Shown: positions 8,901 to 16,930 of the stretch, piece by piece
Position numbering within the stretch: position 1 is the first letter of the stretch
Layout: each line of letters starts with the position of its first letter
Source of the DNA: Bacteroidota bacterium
GTDB lineage: Bacteria; Bacteroidota; Bacteroidia; Cytophagales; Cyclobacteriaceae
Reading direction: 5' to 3'
Assembly: GCA_018267275.1 (NCBI GenBank)
Contig: JAFDYV010000004.1
Location: 434,001-498,000 of the forward strand
DNA: 64,000 bases
Made by a program: the position numbers and the translations under genes
The notes under the pieces: model-generated
The model's database searches: none
Told to the model about the DNA's origin: nothing
What the model saw: the letters and a program-made list of their open reading frames with translations, nothing else

Positions 8901-9077
8901 CGGCACGCCTGTGACCGTACACGAGCGGCCACCGCGGTAGGGCCCCACTTCGCGCCAACGGATACCTGCGTAGAGGTTTTGATCAATGCTGGCAGAAGTG
9001 CTTTGAGGGACAGGCTTTTTCTGCGCTAACAGCGAAACAGAAAAAAACAAAAACAGAAAAGCGAAGAGATTTCTCAT
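5940..9077 (-). CDS. secreted VPS10/sortilin-type BNR-repeat protein (1045 aa)
   Basis: A signal peptide (RNLFAFLFLFFSVSLLAQ) is followed by a long beta-propeller region. Many repeats of the form S-x-D-x-G-x-T-W are visible, for example RTSDAGQTWENI, KSTDAGTSWKHI, RSTDGGTTWKRI and KSTDGGDTWENL, typical of VPS10/BNR proteins often annotated as glycosyl hydrolases. The last 300 residues or so hold a beta-sandwich-like part and a Q/E/K-rich helical tail. I see no defined catalytic motif, so a hydrolase label would be unsupported. A paralogue with the same plan lies at 20470-23589. Confidence 0.85.
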   Translation of the reverse strand: MRNLFAFLFLFFSVSLLAQKKPVPQSTSASIDQNLYAGIRWREVGPYRGGRSCTVTGVPHNPNLYYFGAVGGGVWRTSDAGQTWENITDKYFGGTVGAVAVAESDPNVIYVGEGEQTLRNNVSSGWGVWKSTDAGTSWKHIGLADSRHISRIRIHPKNPDVVYVAALGNLWKPNEMRGVYRSTDGGTTWKRILYVNDKAGAGDLILDPNNPRIMYASTWNMKRNGYRMDSGGPDSKLWKSTDGGDTWENLSDKPGMPKGINGIIGVTVSPKNSNRLWAIIENTEAPGVYRSDDAGANWTRVNQDRALLQRAWYYCRIYADTQNEDKVWVMNVSYGVSKDGGKTFELKDAPHGDHHDLWIDPNNNMRMAIADDGGAQISNDGGQNWTTYHNQPTAQFYRVTTDNHFPYRILGAQQDNTSVRIAHRTDGSSISAKDWDALSIGESAHLAPDPMNPNIIYGSDYKGYMSMQNLDNGQERSTNVWPDLPAGSGAEVMKYRFNWNYPLVFSKHDPKRLYAGSNHLHVTTNGGQSWQEISPDLTRNEPETIKSSGGPITQDNTGAEYYANIFVIAESPHTVDEIWTGSDDGLLHVTTDGGKNWKNVTPPQSPKYNMWNSIDVNPFEKGGAYAVATSYKFGDYTPYAYKTTDYGKTWTVITNGIPKEEFLRVVRADPKRRGLLYAGTEKGMWISFDDGANWSKFQLNLPPVPIADLAIKDDNLIAATHGRSFWMIDDLTPLHQVSADMSGREAVLFKPMSSYRMPSQGGYREPRKGEGENRPGGVLVHFYLKNVDEKSDVKLEFMEMDGDVIKTFSNKSKERNEQLNLKSGGNRFVWDMRYPGFKTFPGMVFYGSPNLGPKAVPGKYKVRLTANGQTQEQEFEILKDPRIKTTAEEFQAQFDFLVKVRDKVSEANQGVIDIRKIKDDLGSLKIKLGNEPQYKELMDAAKKFEDELTILENNIHQTKNKSVQDPLNYGIKMNNRLAHLMTEQGGGDFLPTQQGEQVRQQLTKMVDEEMLKLQRTIQQNTERINSLAKEKGIEVITIKKATIVN

Positions 9078-9153
9078 GGCATAGGTTTAATAACAATCGA
9101 GTTACTAAAAATTGCCCAGAGGAAAAAAGCGAATTATTTAGGTGGAAAAAGTT

Positions 9154-10380
9154 TTATTTTTTATCCATGGTATTGACCATGGCCCTGAAAAGCCCAATCT
9201 CCAAATCATGAAACAAGCCTCCTTTATCGTTTTTGAAATGGTAATTGGAGGATAATTTCACTATTACTAAATCTTTGTCGGGATCGACATAAATGAATTG
9301 GTCGTAAATACCTTGGGCGTTGAACTCATCTTCGCCACCATAGGGGATCCACCACTGAAAGCCATAGCCATCTTTACGATCGGCCGATGCTCGTTTACCC
9401 GGCATTACGTGAGGCGCATCAGGTGTGACAGAAGCACGCACCCAGGCTTCGGGCACTATTTGTTTGCCTTGCCAGCGGCCTGAATCTAAGAACAACTGAC
9501 CCAACTTGGCATAGTCACGGGCAATGCAGTTCAATCCGCCCAGCGCAAATTCCATCCCAGTGTTGTCAACAATCCAAAAGGCTTCGTCTTCTGCACCGAT
9601 TTTTGACCAAAGTTTTTCGTTCATGTAGTTGGTGATGGATTGGCCGGTAGCTTTTACCAGAATCATGCCCAGCACTTGTGTGTCAATGCTTACATAGTGA
9701 TTGTAGGTGCCCGGTTGGCGCACGCGTTGCAACCGTTTGGCAAAATCGGCCATTGGCATGCCCAAAGCAAAGTACCGGCCCATTACGTTGATGTCTGAAT
9801 TGAAATCTCCATAGTCCTCATTAAAGCCAACTCCTGATGACATTTGGAGGACATCTTTAATGCGCACACCGTCATAGCCTGTCCCTTTAAACTCGGGCAA
9901 ATAATCGGTCACGGTTTGCTCTATGCTTTCGATTTTGCCTTCTGCGATGGCGATACCCAACAATGCTGAGACAACCGATTTGGCCATGGACCAAGAAATG
10001 TGGTGGTCGTGCGCGGTGAAATTGTTGCCGTAGTATTCATAAACGATTGAATCATGCCGCACCACCAACAGCGCGTCAGTGAGTGTGTAATCCAAAAATG
10101 CTTGGGTGACAACAGAAGAATCGCGGGCGGTAAACTTCTCGGGTAACGGAATGAATTGTCTCGCCACAGCAAAGGAGCGTGGTTGCGCAGGTTGGGGCAC
10201 AACACTTACGCGAAAGATCGTGTGTACCTGTTTGAAGTTATCGGATATGTTTTCTTTATCAAAAAAAGTGAGGACCTTATATAGTTGGTAAGCTTCTTGG
10301 CGGTAAAATAGCGCTACTACCAAAAAGGCGGCAACCAGTAAGCCTGCCAACCCCAAAAAAATCTTCTTGACCATTTTCAT
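9154..10380 (-). CDS. serine hydrolase of the beta-lactamase (class C / esterase) family
   Basis: There is an N-terminal hydrophobic anchor (about residues 5-24 from the chosen start). The penicillin-binding-protein fold is shown by the SxxK motif in HISWSMAKSVVSALLG (Ser131, Lys134) and a Y-x-N-like element in PGTYNHYVSIDTQ. Later comes the family block GGLNCIARDYAKLGQLFLDSGRW and, near the C-terminus, GFQWWIPYGGEDEFNAQG. The frame is open from 10416, but the Met codon at 10380 (MKMVKK) gives a clean signal/anchor start. The substrate is unknown: peptidase, esterase and lactamase are all possible. A terminator hairpin separates it from the ribonuclease gene upstream. Confidence 0.85.
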   Translation of the reverse strand: MKMVKKIFLGLAGLLVAAFLVVALFYRQEAYQLYKVLTFFDKENISDNFKQVHTIFRVSVVPQPAQPRSFAVARQFIPLPEKFTARDSSVVTQAFLDYTLTDALLVVRHDSIVYEYYGNNFTAHDHHISWSMAKSVVSALLGIAIAEGKIESIEQTVTDYLPEFKGTGYDGVRIKDVLQMSSGVGFNEDYGDFNSDINVMGRYFALGMPMADFAKRLQRVRQPGTYNHYVSIDTQVLGMILVKATGQSITNYMNEKLWSKIGAEDEAFWIVDNTGMEFALGGLNCIARDYAKLGQLFLDSGRWQGKQIVPEAWVRASVTPDAPHVMPGKRASADRKDGYGFQWWIPYGGEDEFNAQGIYDQFIYVDPDKDLVIVKLSSNYHFKNDKGGLFHDLEIGLFRAMVNTMDKK

Positions 10381-10450
10381 AGCACCAATGTAACAAAACT
10401 CAGATACAGAAAACAAAGGTTTCGGTTTTGTTTGGCCTTTACCAACAAAA

Positions 10451-10477
10451 CAAAACCCCGAATCAATCGGGGTTTTG
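10451..10477 (-). terminator. intrinsic terminator downstream of the ribonuclease G gene
   Basis: A perfect 11-bp inverted repeat, caaaaccccga (10451-10461), loop atcaa, tcggggttttg (10467-10477), starts three bases after the ribonuclease stop codon. On the minus strand the stem is followed by a T-rich tract (ttttgttttgttgg). This fits Rho-independent termination and would insulate the serine hydrolase gene. Confidence 0.85.
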
Positions 10478-10479
10478 CT

Positions 10480-12081
10480 TTATGCTTCTACCAGTGCTTC
10501 CGGCAGTTTTTCCTTTTCTTTTTGTCCGTTGCCGGTATCAATCTCTTCGCCTTCTTTGTTCAAGAATTTGTATTCAGTTATCGCCATGGATGAATCTTTC
10601 ACCAATTCCACCGAGCGCTTGTACTTCCACCACCACTTAAAGCGTTTTGAAAAAACACCTTTCGTGTAGTAGGCAAACAAGAAGGGATGCACCGCCAACA
10701 CCAGGCTCTTTTCATTCTGCTTCACAAACAGGTGATCGACTGTTTGCTCGATCTGGTCGGTGACCAAAATAGACGCAGAAATTTTGCCTGTGCCGTTACA
10801 GCTCGGGCAAACTTCTTTGGTGACAATGTTCATCTGCGGGCGCACACGCTCGCGGGTAATTTGCATCAACCCAAACTTCGACAGAGGCAAAATGGTGTGC
10901 TTCGCCTTGTCGGCTTCCATTTCATCTTTTACCTTTTGGTAAATCAGTTTCTTGTTTTCGGGGTTGCGCATGTCAATGAAGTCCACCACCACAATGCCGC
11001 CCATATCGCGCAAGCGCAACTGGCGGGCAACTTCGCGGGCAGCCTCCAGGTTTACCGACAATGCTGTTGTCTCCTGGTTTTCTTCGCGGTTTGACTTGTT
11101 ACCGCTATTCACGTCAATCACGTGCAGCGCTTCGGTGTGTTCTATGATCAAATAACCACCTCCACGCAAGCTCACTGTCTGGCCAAAAGCAGATTTAATC
11201 TGCTTTTCGATACCATAGTGTTCAAAGATTTTCGCTTTGCCCGTGTAGAGTTTTACAATTTTCTCCTTCTCAGGCGCATTGTTTTTGATGTACTGAAGAA
11301 CTTCATCAAAAATTTTCTTGTCGTCTACCATCACGCTGTCGAACGATTCGTTCAACACATCGCGCAAAATGGATGACGTTTTGGTAAGCTCACCGATGAT
11401 CTTGTCGCGTGGGTTGGCATCCACCAATCGGGCCATACCTTCTTCCCACATCTTTACTAATGTGCGCAGGTCTTTGTCCAGCTCTGCCACTTCTTTGCCC
11501 TCGGCCACGGTGCGGATGATCACACCAAAGTTTTCGGGTTTAATGCTCTGAATGAGGCGCTGTAATCTCTTGCGCTCGTCATTGCTGGCGATCCGTTTGC
11601 TAATGCTTACCCCGGATGAAAAGGGTACTAAAACCAGGTACCTCCCGGCTAAAGATAACTCGCACGAAAGTCGCGGCCCTTTGGTAGAGATGGGTTCTTT
11701 CACCACCTGCACTGGTATCAACTGATTTTTGGTAAGCTGGGCAGCTATTTTGCCGTGCTTATCAATTTCTTTTTCGAGTTGAAATTTGTCCAGCTTGCCA
11801 CCAGTAATCTTCTTGTTGCGAACGAGCTTTACAAATTTTTGCAGCGAACTGAACTTGGGACCTAAATCGAGGTAATGGAGAAAGGCATCTTTCTCATACC
11901 CAATATCGATAAAGGCTGCGTTCAAACCCGGCACCACCTTTTTGGCAGAACCCAGGTAAATATCGCCTACTACAAATTTGTTGCCTCCGGTGTCTTCATG
12001 AAACTCCGCAAGGTGCTTGTCCTTCAGAAGGGCTATACGACATCCGCTTTGAGTTGCACTGATAATTAGTTCATTACTCAA
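10480..12081 (-). CDS. rng: ribonuclease G/E family endoribonuclease
   Basis: An RNase E/G-type enzyme that cleaves single-stranded RNA in rRNA maturation and mRNA decay. An S1 RNA-binding domain lies near residues 34-75 (VVGDIYLGSAKKVVPGLNAA). The catalytic metal aspartates are visible in HVIDVNSG (Asp323) and VVVDFIDM (Asp367). The zinc-link cysteines are in CPSCNGTG (Cys425 and Cys428). The 533 residues and the absence of a long disordered C-terminus point to RNase G rather than RNase E. It is the last gene of a run HU, TPR protein, COX24-like peptide, rng on the minus strand. Confidence 0.94.
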   Translation of the reverse strand: MSNELIISATQSGCRIALLKDKHLAEFHEDTGGNKFVVGDIYLGSAKKVVPGLNAAFIDIGYEKDAFLHYLDLGPKFSSLQKFVKLVRNKKITGGKLDKFQLEKEIDKHGKIAAQLTKNQLIPVQVVKEPISTKGPRLSCELSLAGRYLVLVPFSSGVSISKRIASNDERKRLQRLIQSIKPENFGVIIRTVAEGKEVAELDKDLRTLVKMWEEGMARLVDANPRDKIIGELTKTSSILRDVLNESFDSVMVDDKKIFDEVLQYIKNNAPEKEKIVKLYTGKAKIFEHYGIEKQIKSAFGQTVSLRGGGYLIIEHTEALHVIDVNSGNKSNREENQETTALSVNLEAAREVARQLRLRDMGGIVVVDFIDMRNPENKKLIYQKVKDEMEADKAKHTILPLSKFGLMQITRERVRPQMNIVTKEVCPSCNGTGKISASILVTDQIEQTVDHLFVKQNEKSLVLAVHPFLFAYYTKGVFSKRFKWWWKYKRSVELVKDSSMAITEYKFLNKEGEEIDTGNGQKEKEKLPEALVEA

Positions 12082-12106
12082 AACTTAAAAAATTGGATGT
12101 ACAGGA

Positions 12107-12196
12107 TTATTTCTTCTTGTGTCTGTTTTTTCTCAAACGCTTTTTGCGTTTGTGGGTGGCCATTTTGTGCTTCTTTCTTTTCTTACCACTTGGCAT
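12107..12196 (-). CDS. 29-residue COX24/AURKAIP1-like basic ribosome-associated peptide
   Basis: A very short but convincing gene. ATG at 12194-12196 opens a 29-codon frame rich in Lys, Arg and His (MPSGKKRKKH at the start, RLRKNRHKKK at the end). This matches the small peptides annotated in Bacteroidota as AURKAIP1/COX24 domain proteins, relatives of mitochondrial ribosomal protein mS38, so a small-subunit ribosomal role is likely. It lies 25 bases ahead of the ribonuclease G gene. That linkage is sensible, since both act on ribosomes or rRNA. The identification is from memory of the family and the motif. Confidence 0.8.
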   Translation of the reverse strand: MPSGKKRKKHKMATHKRKKRLRKNRHKKK

Positions 12197-12248
12197 AATG
12201 CTTTCTTGGTTTTTGCCCGACAGTTGTGTCAGGCCGGTTGAACATAAT

Positions 12249-13064
12249 TTACTTTAACTCTTTCAGATACGAATCTACAGTTGCCTGCACTGCCGGATCT
12301 GCATCTAATTTTTTTACTCGCTCAAATTGCTGGCGGGCTTTGTCTTTGTTTCCATTGTTAAGGTAAGCAACGCCCAACAACATCTGCCCTTGCAAATGAT
12401 TTGGGTTTACCGCAGCTAACTCTTCCAACCTTTCGATGGCACGCGCATATTGGCCCGACTGAATCGAGAGCATACCCATATTAAAAAGTGCAAACTCATT
12501 TTTGGGATCTTCTGCCAACACCTCGCGCATCATCTGTATGCCCTTCATAGGGGTGGCAGAACTTACGTAGGTCATTGCCATTTTTGTTTTTGCCTCTAAG
12601 TTCTTGGGGTCGCCCTCTACTGCTTTGCCTAGCCACTCACGCGCTTTCTCTGCCATCGCCTTTTGTTTTTCGGGCTGCATGGCAAACGAATAAGCCTCGT
12701 AGTAGGCATTGCCTGCTTTGATGAAACTTTCATTTGTTTTAAAGAACGTTGCTGCCTGTTCGCCATACCATGCAGCGCTGTCAAATTGCCCGGCCTGTGC
12801 ATACAGGCTTCGCAAAGAGTCGGCAAAGATAGCATTTTTTTGATTCGACAAGCCCGCTAAGTATTGGGTTCTCAGGGCTTTGATGGATTGCTTGAGTTCA
12901 GCTGGCAGCTCAGAATGCCCTTGGGCCGATGGCTTTTCAGTTTGCGCCACACTGTCAGCTGATTTCAACTGGCCATCATTTTCTACTACCACCTTAGGTA
13001 AAAAATACAACACCGCTACCACGGCTGCGCTTACAATCACTAATATGATGCGGGTTCTTAACAT
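12249..13064 (-). CDS. membrane-anchored tetratricopeptide-repeat protein (271 aa)
   Basis: An N-terminal membrane anchor (about residues 4-22, RIILVIVSAAVVAVLYFLP) is followed by a low-complexity linker and several TPR units from about residue 95 on. Examples are AREWLGKAVEGDPKNLEAK, MREVLAEDPKNEFALFNMG, AIERLEELAAVNPNHLQGQ and ARQQFERVKKLDADPAV. TPR units mediate protein-protein contacts; the partner is unknown. It sits between the HU gene (76-base gap) and the COX24-like gene (52-base gap) and probably shares their transcript. Confidence 0.85.
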   Translation of the reverse strand: MLRTRIILVIVSAAVVAVLYFLPKVVVENDGQLKSADSVAQTEKPSAQGHSELPAELKQSIKALRTQYLAGLSNQKNAIFADSLRSLYAQAGQFDSAAWYGEQAATFFKTNESFIKAGNAYYEAYSFAMQPEKQKAMAEKAREWLGKAVEGDPKNLEAKTKMAMTYVSSATPMKGIQMMREVLAEDPKNEFALFNMGMLSIQSGQYARAIERLEELAAVNPNHLQGQMLLGVAYLNNGNKDKARQQFERVKKLDADPAVQATVDSYLKELK

Positions 13065-13140
13065 TTTAATGGTTGTCCGTTGGTGTTTGTTCGTTAATCG
13101 AAAGGAGTGACCAACGAAGAATTAATGACCAGCAACGAAT

Positions 13141-13446
13141 TTACTTCTCGGCAAGCTGCTTTACCTTATCGCTGTTCTTGATTTTGTTGATGAAGATTTT
13201 TGCTGGCTTAAAGCTTGGAATGTAATGTTCATCAATAACAATAGCGGTATTACGAGAGATATTGCGTGCTATTTTTTTCTTTCTCTTTTTGTTGATGAAA
13301 CTACCAAAGCCACGCACATAGATATTGTGTCCGGAGGCCATATTGGTTTTTACGATGCTAAAAAATGCCTCTACCGAAGCAGAAACATCTGCTTTGTCGA
13401 TTCCGGTGCGGTCAGCGATTTGGTTGATGATGTCAGCTTTAGTCAC
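13141..13446 (-). CDS. HU/IHF-family DNA-binding protein
   Basis: A small nucleoid protein of 101 residues that bends DNA as a dimer. The family pattern is clear: MTKADIINQIADRTGIDKADV (first helices), then GHNIYVRGFGSFINKKRKKKIARN covering the beta-arm entry, and HYIPSFKPAKIFINKIK at the end, where many HU proteins read VPAFKPGK. A strong Bacteroidota-type promoter sits about 40 bases upstream of its ATG. It is divergent from mutY. Confidence 0.93.
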   Translation of the reverse strand: MTKADIINQIADRTGIDKADVSASVEAFFSIVKTNMASGHNIYVRGFGSFINKKRKKKIARNISRNTAIVIDEHYIPSFKPAKIFINKIKNSDKVKQLAEK

Positions 13447-13484
13447 AGTAAATATTATTTTAGGTATGTCGTTTTTCGGGACGA

Positions 13485-13516
13485 CAAATTTAGAAGCCCT
13501 TTATTCATTTGCAAAA
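13485..13516 (-). promoter_or_regulatory. Bacteroidota sigma-ABfr-type promoter of the HU gene
   Basis: Read on the minus strand, a TTTTG (-33 element, 13512-13516) is followed after exactly 19 bases by TAAATTTG (-7 element, 13485-13492). This matches the Bacteroidota consensus TTTG-N19-TAnnTTTG without mismatch. The HU start codon lies about 40 bases downstream. Confidence 0.75.
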
Positions 13517-13628
13517 TTAATTTACTGACAATCAGTCCAATACTTCGAATGGTTCGCCAAATGGCCGTTTCTCTGTCAATGAATTTTTGGAAGGCCAACA
13601 AAGAACGAACTACTTTTGACGCCTTCGC

Positions 13629-14681
13629 ATGAACAAAGAACAATTTACCAAGCAACTTATCGATTGGTATCAGTCGCACCACCGTGCCCTGCCTTGGCGT
13701 GAAACGCATGACCCGTACAAAATTTGGCTATCCGAAATAATCTTACAACAGACGCGCGTGGCGCAAGGTTTGCCATACTACCAAAAATTTGTAGCCGCCT
13801 TTCCAACTTTGCAGGCGTTGGCCCAGGCCGATGAACAAAAAGTACTCCGTTTGTGGCAAGGACTAGGCTACTATTCTCGCGCCCGTAACTTGCACGCTTG
13901 CGCGAAGATGATTGTGCGCGACTTCAACGGCCGTTTTCCTGACAACTATGCCGCACTCACCAAACTGCCCGGTGTTGGACCCTATACTGCTGCCGCTATC
14001 GCCTCTTTCGCCTTTCGCGAGCGCGTGGCCGTGGTGGATGGAAATGTCTTTCGGGTGTTGGCCAGGATTTTCGGCATCGAAGTAAATATTGCTTCTCCCG
14101 AAGGAAAAAAATATTTTACGGCAAAAGCCAATGAGTTAATAGATGACACCAGGCCTGATCTGTTCAACCAAGCAATAATGGAATTTGGTGCCATCCATTG
14201 CACACCCGTAGCACCCCAATGCAATGATTGTATCTTTTCAAAAACATGCGCGGCCAACCTGCACAGTTTGCAAAAGTTGCTGCCGGTAAAGGAAAAGAAA
14301 CTGACGGTGCGCAAGCGGTATTTCTATTATGTATCCATCCGCTACAAAAACAAGTGGTTGATGAAGAAGCGCGAAGGCAAAGACATTTGGCATGGTTTGT
14401 ATGATTTCTTTTTGGTGGAGAGCAAAAGCAAAAAGAACTGGCGGACGGCTATCGCAAAGCATCCTGAATTTAAAAATGCAAAACGGTTGGGCAAGTTTAA
14501 ACATGTGCTTACCCATCAACAACTATTTGCTACGTTTATCGATGTCGAGTTGAAAGACGAAAAGGAATTTGTGTCTTTGGCAAAAAAATTTGCCTTGATG
14601 CCCTTTACTCAAAAGCAAGTTGACCATTTACCGAAACCTGTGTTGATCAGTAAGTATTTTGAAAGTTGCCTGCAAGCTTGA
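13629..14681 (+). CDS. mutY: A/G-specific adenine DNA glycosylase
   Basis: It removes adenine mispaired with 8-oxoguanine in base-excision repair. Marks in order: LPWRETHDPYKIWLSEIILQQT with catalytic Glu36, the helix-hairpin-helix LPGVGPYTAAAI (113-124), the catalytic Asp137 in VVDGNVFRV, and the 4Fe-4S loop C-x6-C-x2-C-x5-C (Cys191, Cys198, Cys201, Cys207). The C-terminal third is the NUDIX-like 8-oxoG recognition domain (RYFYYVSIRYKNKWLMKKREG onward). The 350 residues are usual. It is divergent from the HU gene with a 182-base shared control region. Confidence 0.96.
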   Translation: MNKEQFTKQLIDWYQSHHRALPWRETHDPYKIWLSEIILQQTRVAQGLPYYQKFVAAFPTLQALAQADEQKVLRLWQGLGYYSRARNLHACAKMIVRDFNGRFPDNYAALTKLPGVGPYTAAAIASFAFRERVAVVDGNVFRVLARIFGIEVNIASPEGKKYFTAKANELIDDTRPDLFNQAIMEFGAIHCTPVAPQCNDCIFSKTCAANLHSLQKLLPVKEKKLTVRKRYFYYVSIRYKNKWLMKKREGKDIWHGLYDFFLVESKSKKNWRTAIAKHPEFKNAKRLGKFKHVLTHQQLFATFIDVELKDEKEFVSLAKKFALMPFTQKQVDHLPKPVLISKYFESCLQA

Positions 14682-14773
14682 TAACAAAGTTCGCAGCGCG
14701 CAAACAAAAATATCGAATTGCCTACGCTCACAAAGTGCCTACGCCCAACTTACCATTTGACGCACATTAATGC

Positions 14774-14781
14774 TACATTTG
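14774..14781 (+). promoter_or_regulatory. possible -7 element (TACATTTG) ahead of the class IV aminotransferase
   Basis: TACATTTG fits the Bacteroidota -7 pattern TAnnTTTG and ends 16 bases before the GTG start. No TTTG is found at the expected 19-base spacing, so only half of the promoter is supported. Confidence 0.35.
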
Positions 14782-14797
14782 TTTTCAAACGACTGCG

Positions 14798-15634
14798 GTG
14801 TACGTCTTTCTCAATAACGGTTTTGTAGAACAAGAACATGCTACGTTGCACATCAGCGACTTGGCCATTCAACGCGGCTATGGGGTGTTTGATTTTTTTC
14901 GGCTGCGCAAGGGGGTGCTGCTTTATGTAGAAGACCATCTTCAGCGATTGATGCGTTCTGCCAACATCATGCATTTGCAATCGCCTTACAGTATCAATCA
15001 AATGCATCAGATCTTGCGCGAGCTGGTCACCAAAAACGATGTTGCAAATGCAGGCATCCGCATCATACTCACGGGTGGATATTCGCCTGATGCGTATGAG
15101 CCAACAACACCCAACTTCTTGATTGTTCAAAGTCCCTTGCAAATCGATGATAACACCGAGCCCAAGAAAGTGAACATCATGACACATGAGTTTGTGCGGG
15201 ATCTGCCCGAAGCCAAAACAATCAACTACTCAATGGGTATTTGGCTCCTGAACAAAATCAAAGAACAAAATGCACACGATGTGCTTTACCACCAAAATGG
15301 TGTGGTGAGTGAATTTCCGCGCAGCAATTTCTTCATTGTAACACAAAAGAATGAAATCATCACTCCTGCAGCCAATGCGTTGAAGGGCATCACGCGGCAG
15401 CGCGTGTTGGAATTACGCAACGAAGGCTTTGATGTGAAAGAAGGCAAAATTACACTTCAAGACATTGCGCAGGCGAAAGAGGCATTTCTCACCAGCAGCA
15501 CCAAACGCATACAGGCGGTGGTGCAAATAGATGGCAAGAAAATTGGCGATGGTCAAACGGGTGAGATCACGCGAGCATTGTTAGCTCATTTAATTATGAA
15601 AGAAAAACAGTACGGAACAGCCATCACCGCATGA
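14798..15634 (+). CDS. PLP-dependent class IV aminotransferase (D-amino-acid / branched-chain / lyase type)
   Basis: Fold-type IV PLP enzyme of 278 residues. The family marks are LNNGFVEQEHATLHISDLAIQRGYGVFDFFR at the N-terminus, the PLP lysine in PEAKTINYSMG (Lys140), NGVVSEFPRSNFFIV (168-182) and LKGITRQRVLEL. Members are branched-chain or D-alanine transaminases and aminodeoxychorismate lyase. The exact substrate cannot be read from sequence. The start is a GTG, as the family N-terminus MYVFLNN follows at once. It overlaps the next gene by ATGA, so it is co-translated with an amino-acid permease and may act on the imported substrate. Confidence 0.85.
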   Translation: MYVFLNNGFVEQEHATLHISDLAIQRGYGVFDFFRLRKGVLLYVEDHLQRLMRSANIMHLQSPYSINQMHQILRELVTKNDVANAGIRIILTGGYSPDAYEPTTPNFLIVQSPLQIDDNTEPKKVNIMTHEFVRDLPEAKTINYSMGIWLLNKIKEQNAHDVLYHQNGVVSEFPRSNFFIVTQKNEIITPAANALKGITRQRVLELRNEGFDVKEGKITLQDIAQAKEAFLTSSTKRIQAVVQIDGKKIGDGQTGEITRALLAHLIMKEKQYGTAITA

Positions 15635-16911
15635 GCCAACGCATCGGATTGTGGACTACTACCTCGTTGGTCATGGGCAACATGATTGCATCGGCAATGT
15701 TTATGTTGCCCGCCACGCTGGCGAGTTATGGAAGCATCAGCCTCATCGGGTGGCTCGTATCGGGTGTGGGCGCGGTGTGCCTGGCGTTGGTCTATAGCTG
15801 GTTGAGCCAACTCATGCCCGTAGCGAATGGTGGGCCCTACGCTTACACGCGCCAGGGGCTGGGCGACTTTGCCGCCTTTTTAGTGGCTTGGGGCTACTGG
15901 ATTTCGTTATGGTGCACCAATGCAGCCATTGCCGTGGCTTTTGTTAGTTACCTCACTGTGTTTATTCCGCAGTTGGGGAGCAACTCCGTTTTGGCAGTGG
16001 CCACAGGTCTTGGTACCGTTTGGGCGTTGACGTGGGTCAACACCCGCGGCTTGCGGCAGGCGGGCAACGTGCAAGTGGTCACTACCATTTTAAAAATCAC
16101 ACCGCTGCTGTTGGTCACCATTGGCGGCTTTTTTTTCATCGACACAAAAAACTACTTGCCCTTCAATGCGGGTGAGCATTCGAACTTTGGCGCCATTACG
16201 GCCACAGCCACTCTCACACTTTTTGCATTCATGGGATTGGAGTGTGCCACAGTGCCATCGGGTCATGTGAAGGAGCCGGAGAAAACAATACCTCGCGCCA
16301 CTATGTTGGGCACTGTTGCTGTTACTATTTTATATGTGATCGGCACGGTGGTGATCATGGGCGTGTTGCCTCCATCAGTGTTGAAAAATTCTCAGGCGCC
16401 TTTTGCCGATGCGGCTGCCAGCATGTGGGGCGAATGGGCGCGTTACCTGGTGGGCGCGGGTGCGGTGATTTCTACCTTTGGGGCACTGAACGGCTGGATA
16501 TTGATGCAAGGACAAATACCTGCTGCCGCTGCTGCGGACAAACTGCTGCCCTCCATTTTCAAAATTGAAAACAAAGTCGGTGCACCTGTTTTCAGTTTAG
16601 TCATCTCAAGCGTGTTGGTATCACTGCTGTTGATGATGAACTTTAGCCGCAGCTTGGGCGATACCTATCAGTTTGCCATTTTGCTTACCGCGATGGTGGT
16701 GTTGATCCCTTATTCTTTTTCGGCTGTTGCATTTGTGATCATGGGCGCCAAAGAAAAGAGATGGACATCTTGGAAATTGGTTGTTGCCACCATTGCTTTT
16801 CTTTATTCGGTCTGGGCCGTAGCCGGCTCGGGACAAGAGGCAGTGTATTGGGGATTTATTTTATTGTTGATTGGCGTGCCGATTTTTGGGTGGAGTAGGA
16901 TGAGGGGTTGA
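15631..16911 (+). CDS. APC-superfamily amino-acid permease (AdiC/YjeH-like)
   Basis: An integral membrane transporter with about 12 hydrophobic helices in 426 residues. The first-helix motif GNMIASAMFMLPATLASYG is the unwound substrate-binding region of APC transporters such as AdiC. The helix 6 region reads FAFMGLECATVPSGHVKEPEKTIPRA. Its ATG overlaps the aminotransferase stop (ATGA), indicating translational coupling. The substrate is not determinable; an amino acid or polyamine is expected. Confidence 0.88.
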   Translation: MSQRIGLWTTTSLVMGNMIASAMFMLPATLASYGSISLIGWLVSGVGAVCLALVYSWLSQLMPVANGGPYAYTRQGLGDFAAFLVAWGYWISLWCTNAAIAVAFVSYLTVFIPQLGSNSVLAVATGLGTVWALTWVNTRGLRQAGNVQVVTTILKITPLLLVTIGGFFFIDTKNYLPFNAGEHSNFGAITATATLTLFAFMGLECATVPSGHVKEPEKTIPRATMLGTVAVTILYVIGTVVIMGVLPPSVLKNSQAPFADAAASMWGEWARYLVGAGAVISTFGALNGWILMQGQIPAAAAADKLLPSIFKIENKVGAPVFSLVISSVLVSLLLMMNFSRSLGDTYQFAILLTAMVVLIPYSFSAVAFVIMGAKEKRWTSWKLVVATIAFLYSVWAVAGSGQEAVYWGFILLLIGVPIFGWSRMRG

Positions 16912-16930
16912 TTGGAGAAATGAATTTAGG

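Noticed and set aside
3966..9077. Fucosidase and VPS10-type genes as a polysaccharide utilisation locus
   Set aside because: No SusC/SusD pair, sensor or further carbohydrate enzymes are nearby; the VPS10 proteins show no catalytic motif.
10687..11376. Plus-strand open frames opposite the ribonuclease G gene
   Set aside because: The minus-strand frame has catalytic motifs throughout; the opposite frames have low-complexity, histidine- and phenylalanine-rich wording typical of antisense shadows.
14682..14797. tRNA or small RNA gene in the gap after mutY
   Set aside because: No cloverleaf arms or terminator could be found on either strand; only a half promoter is visible.
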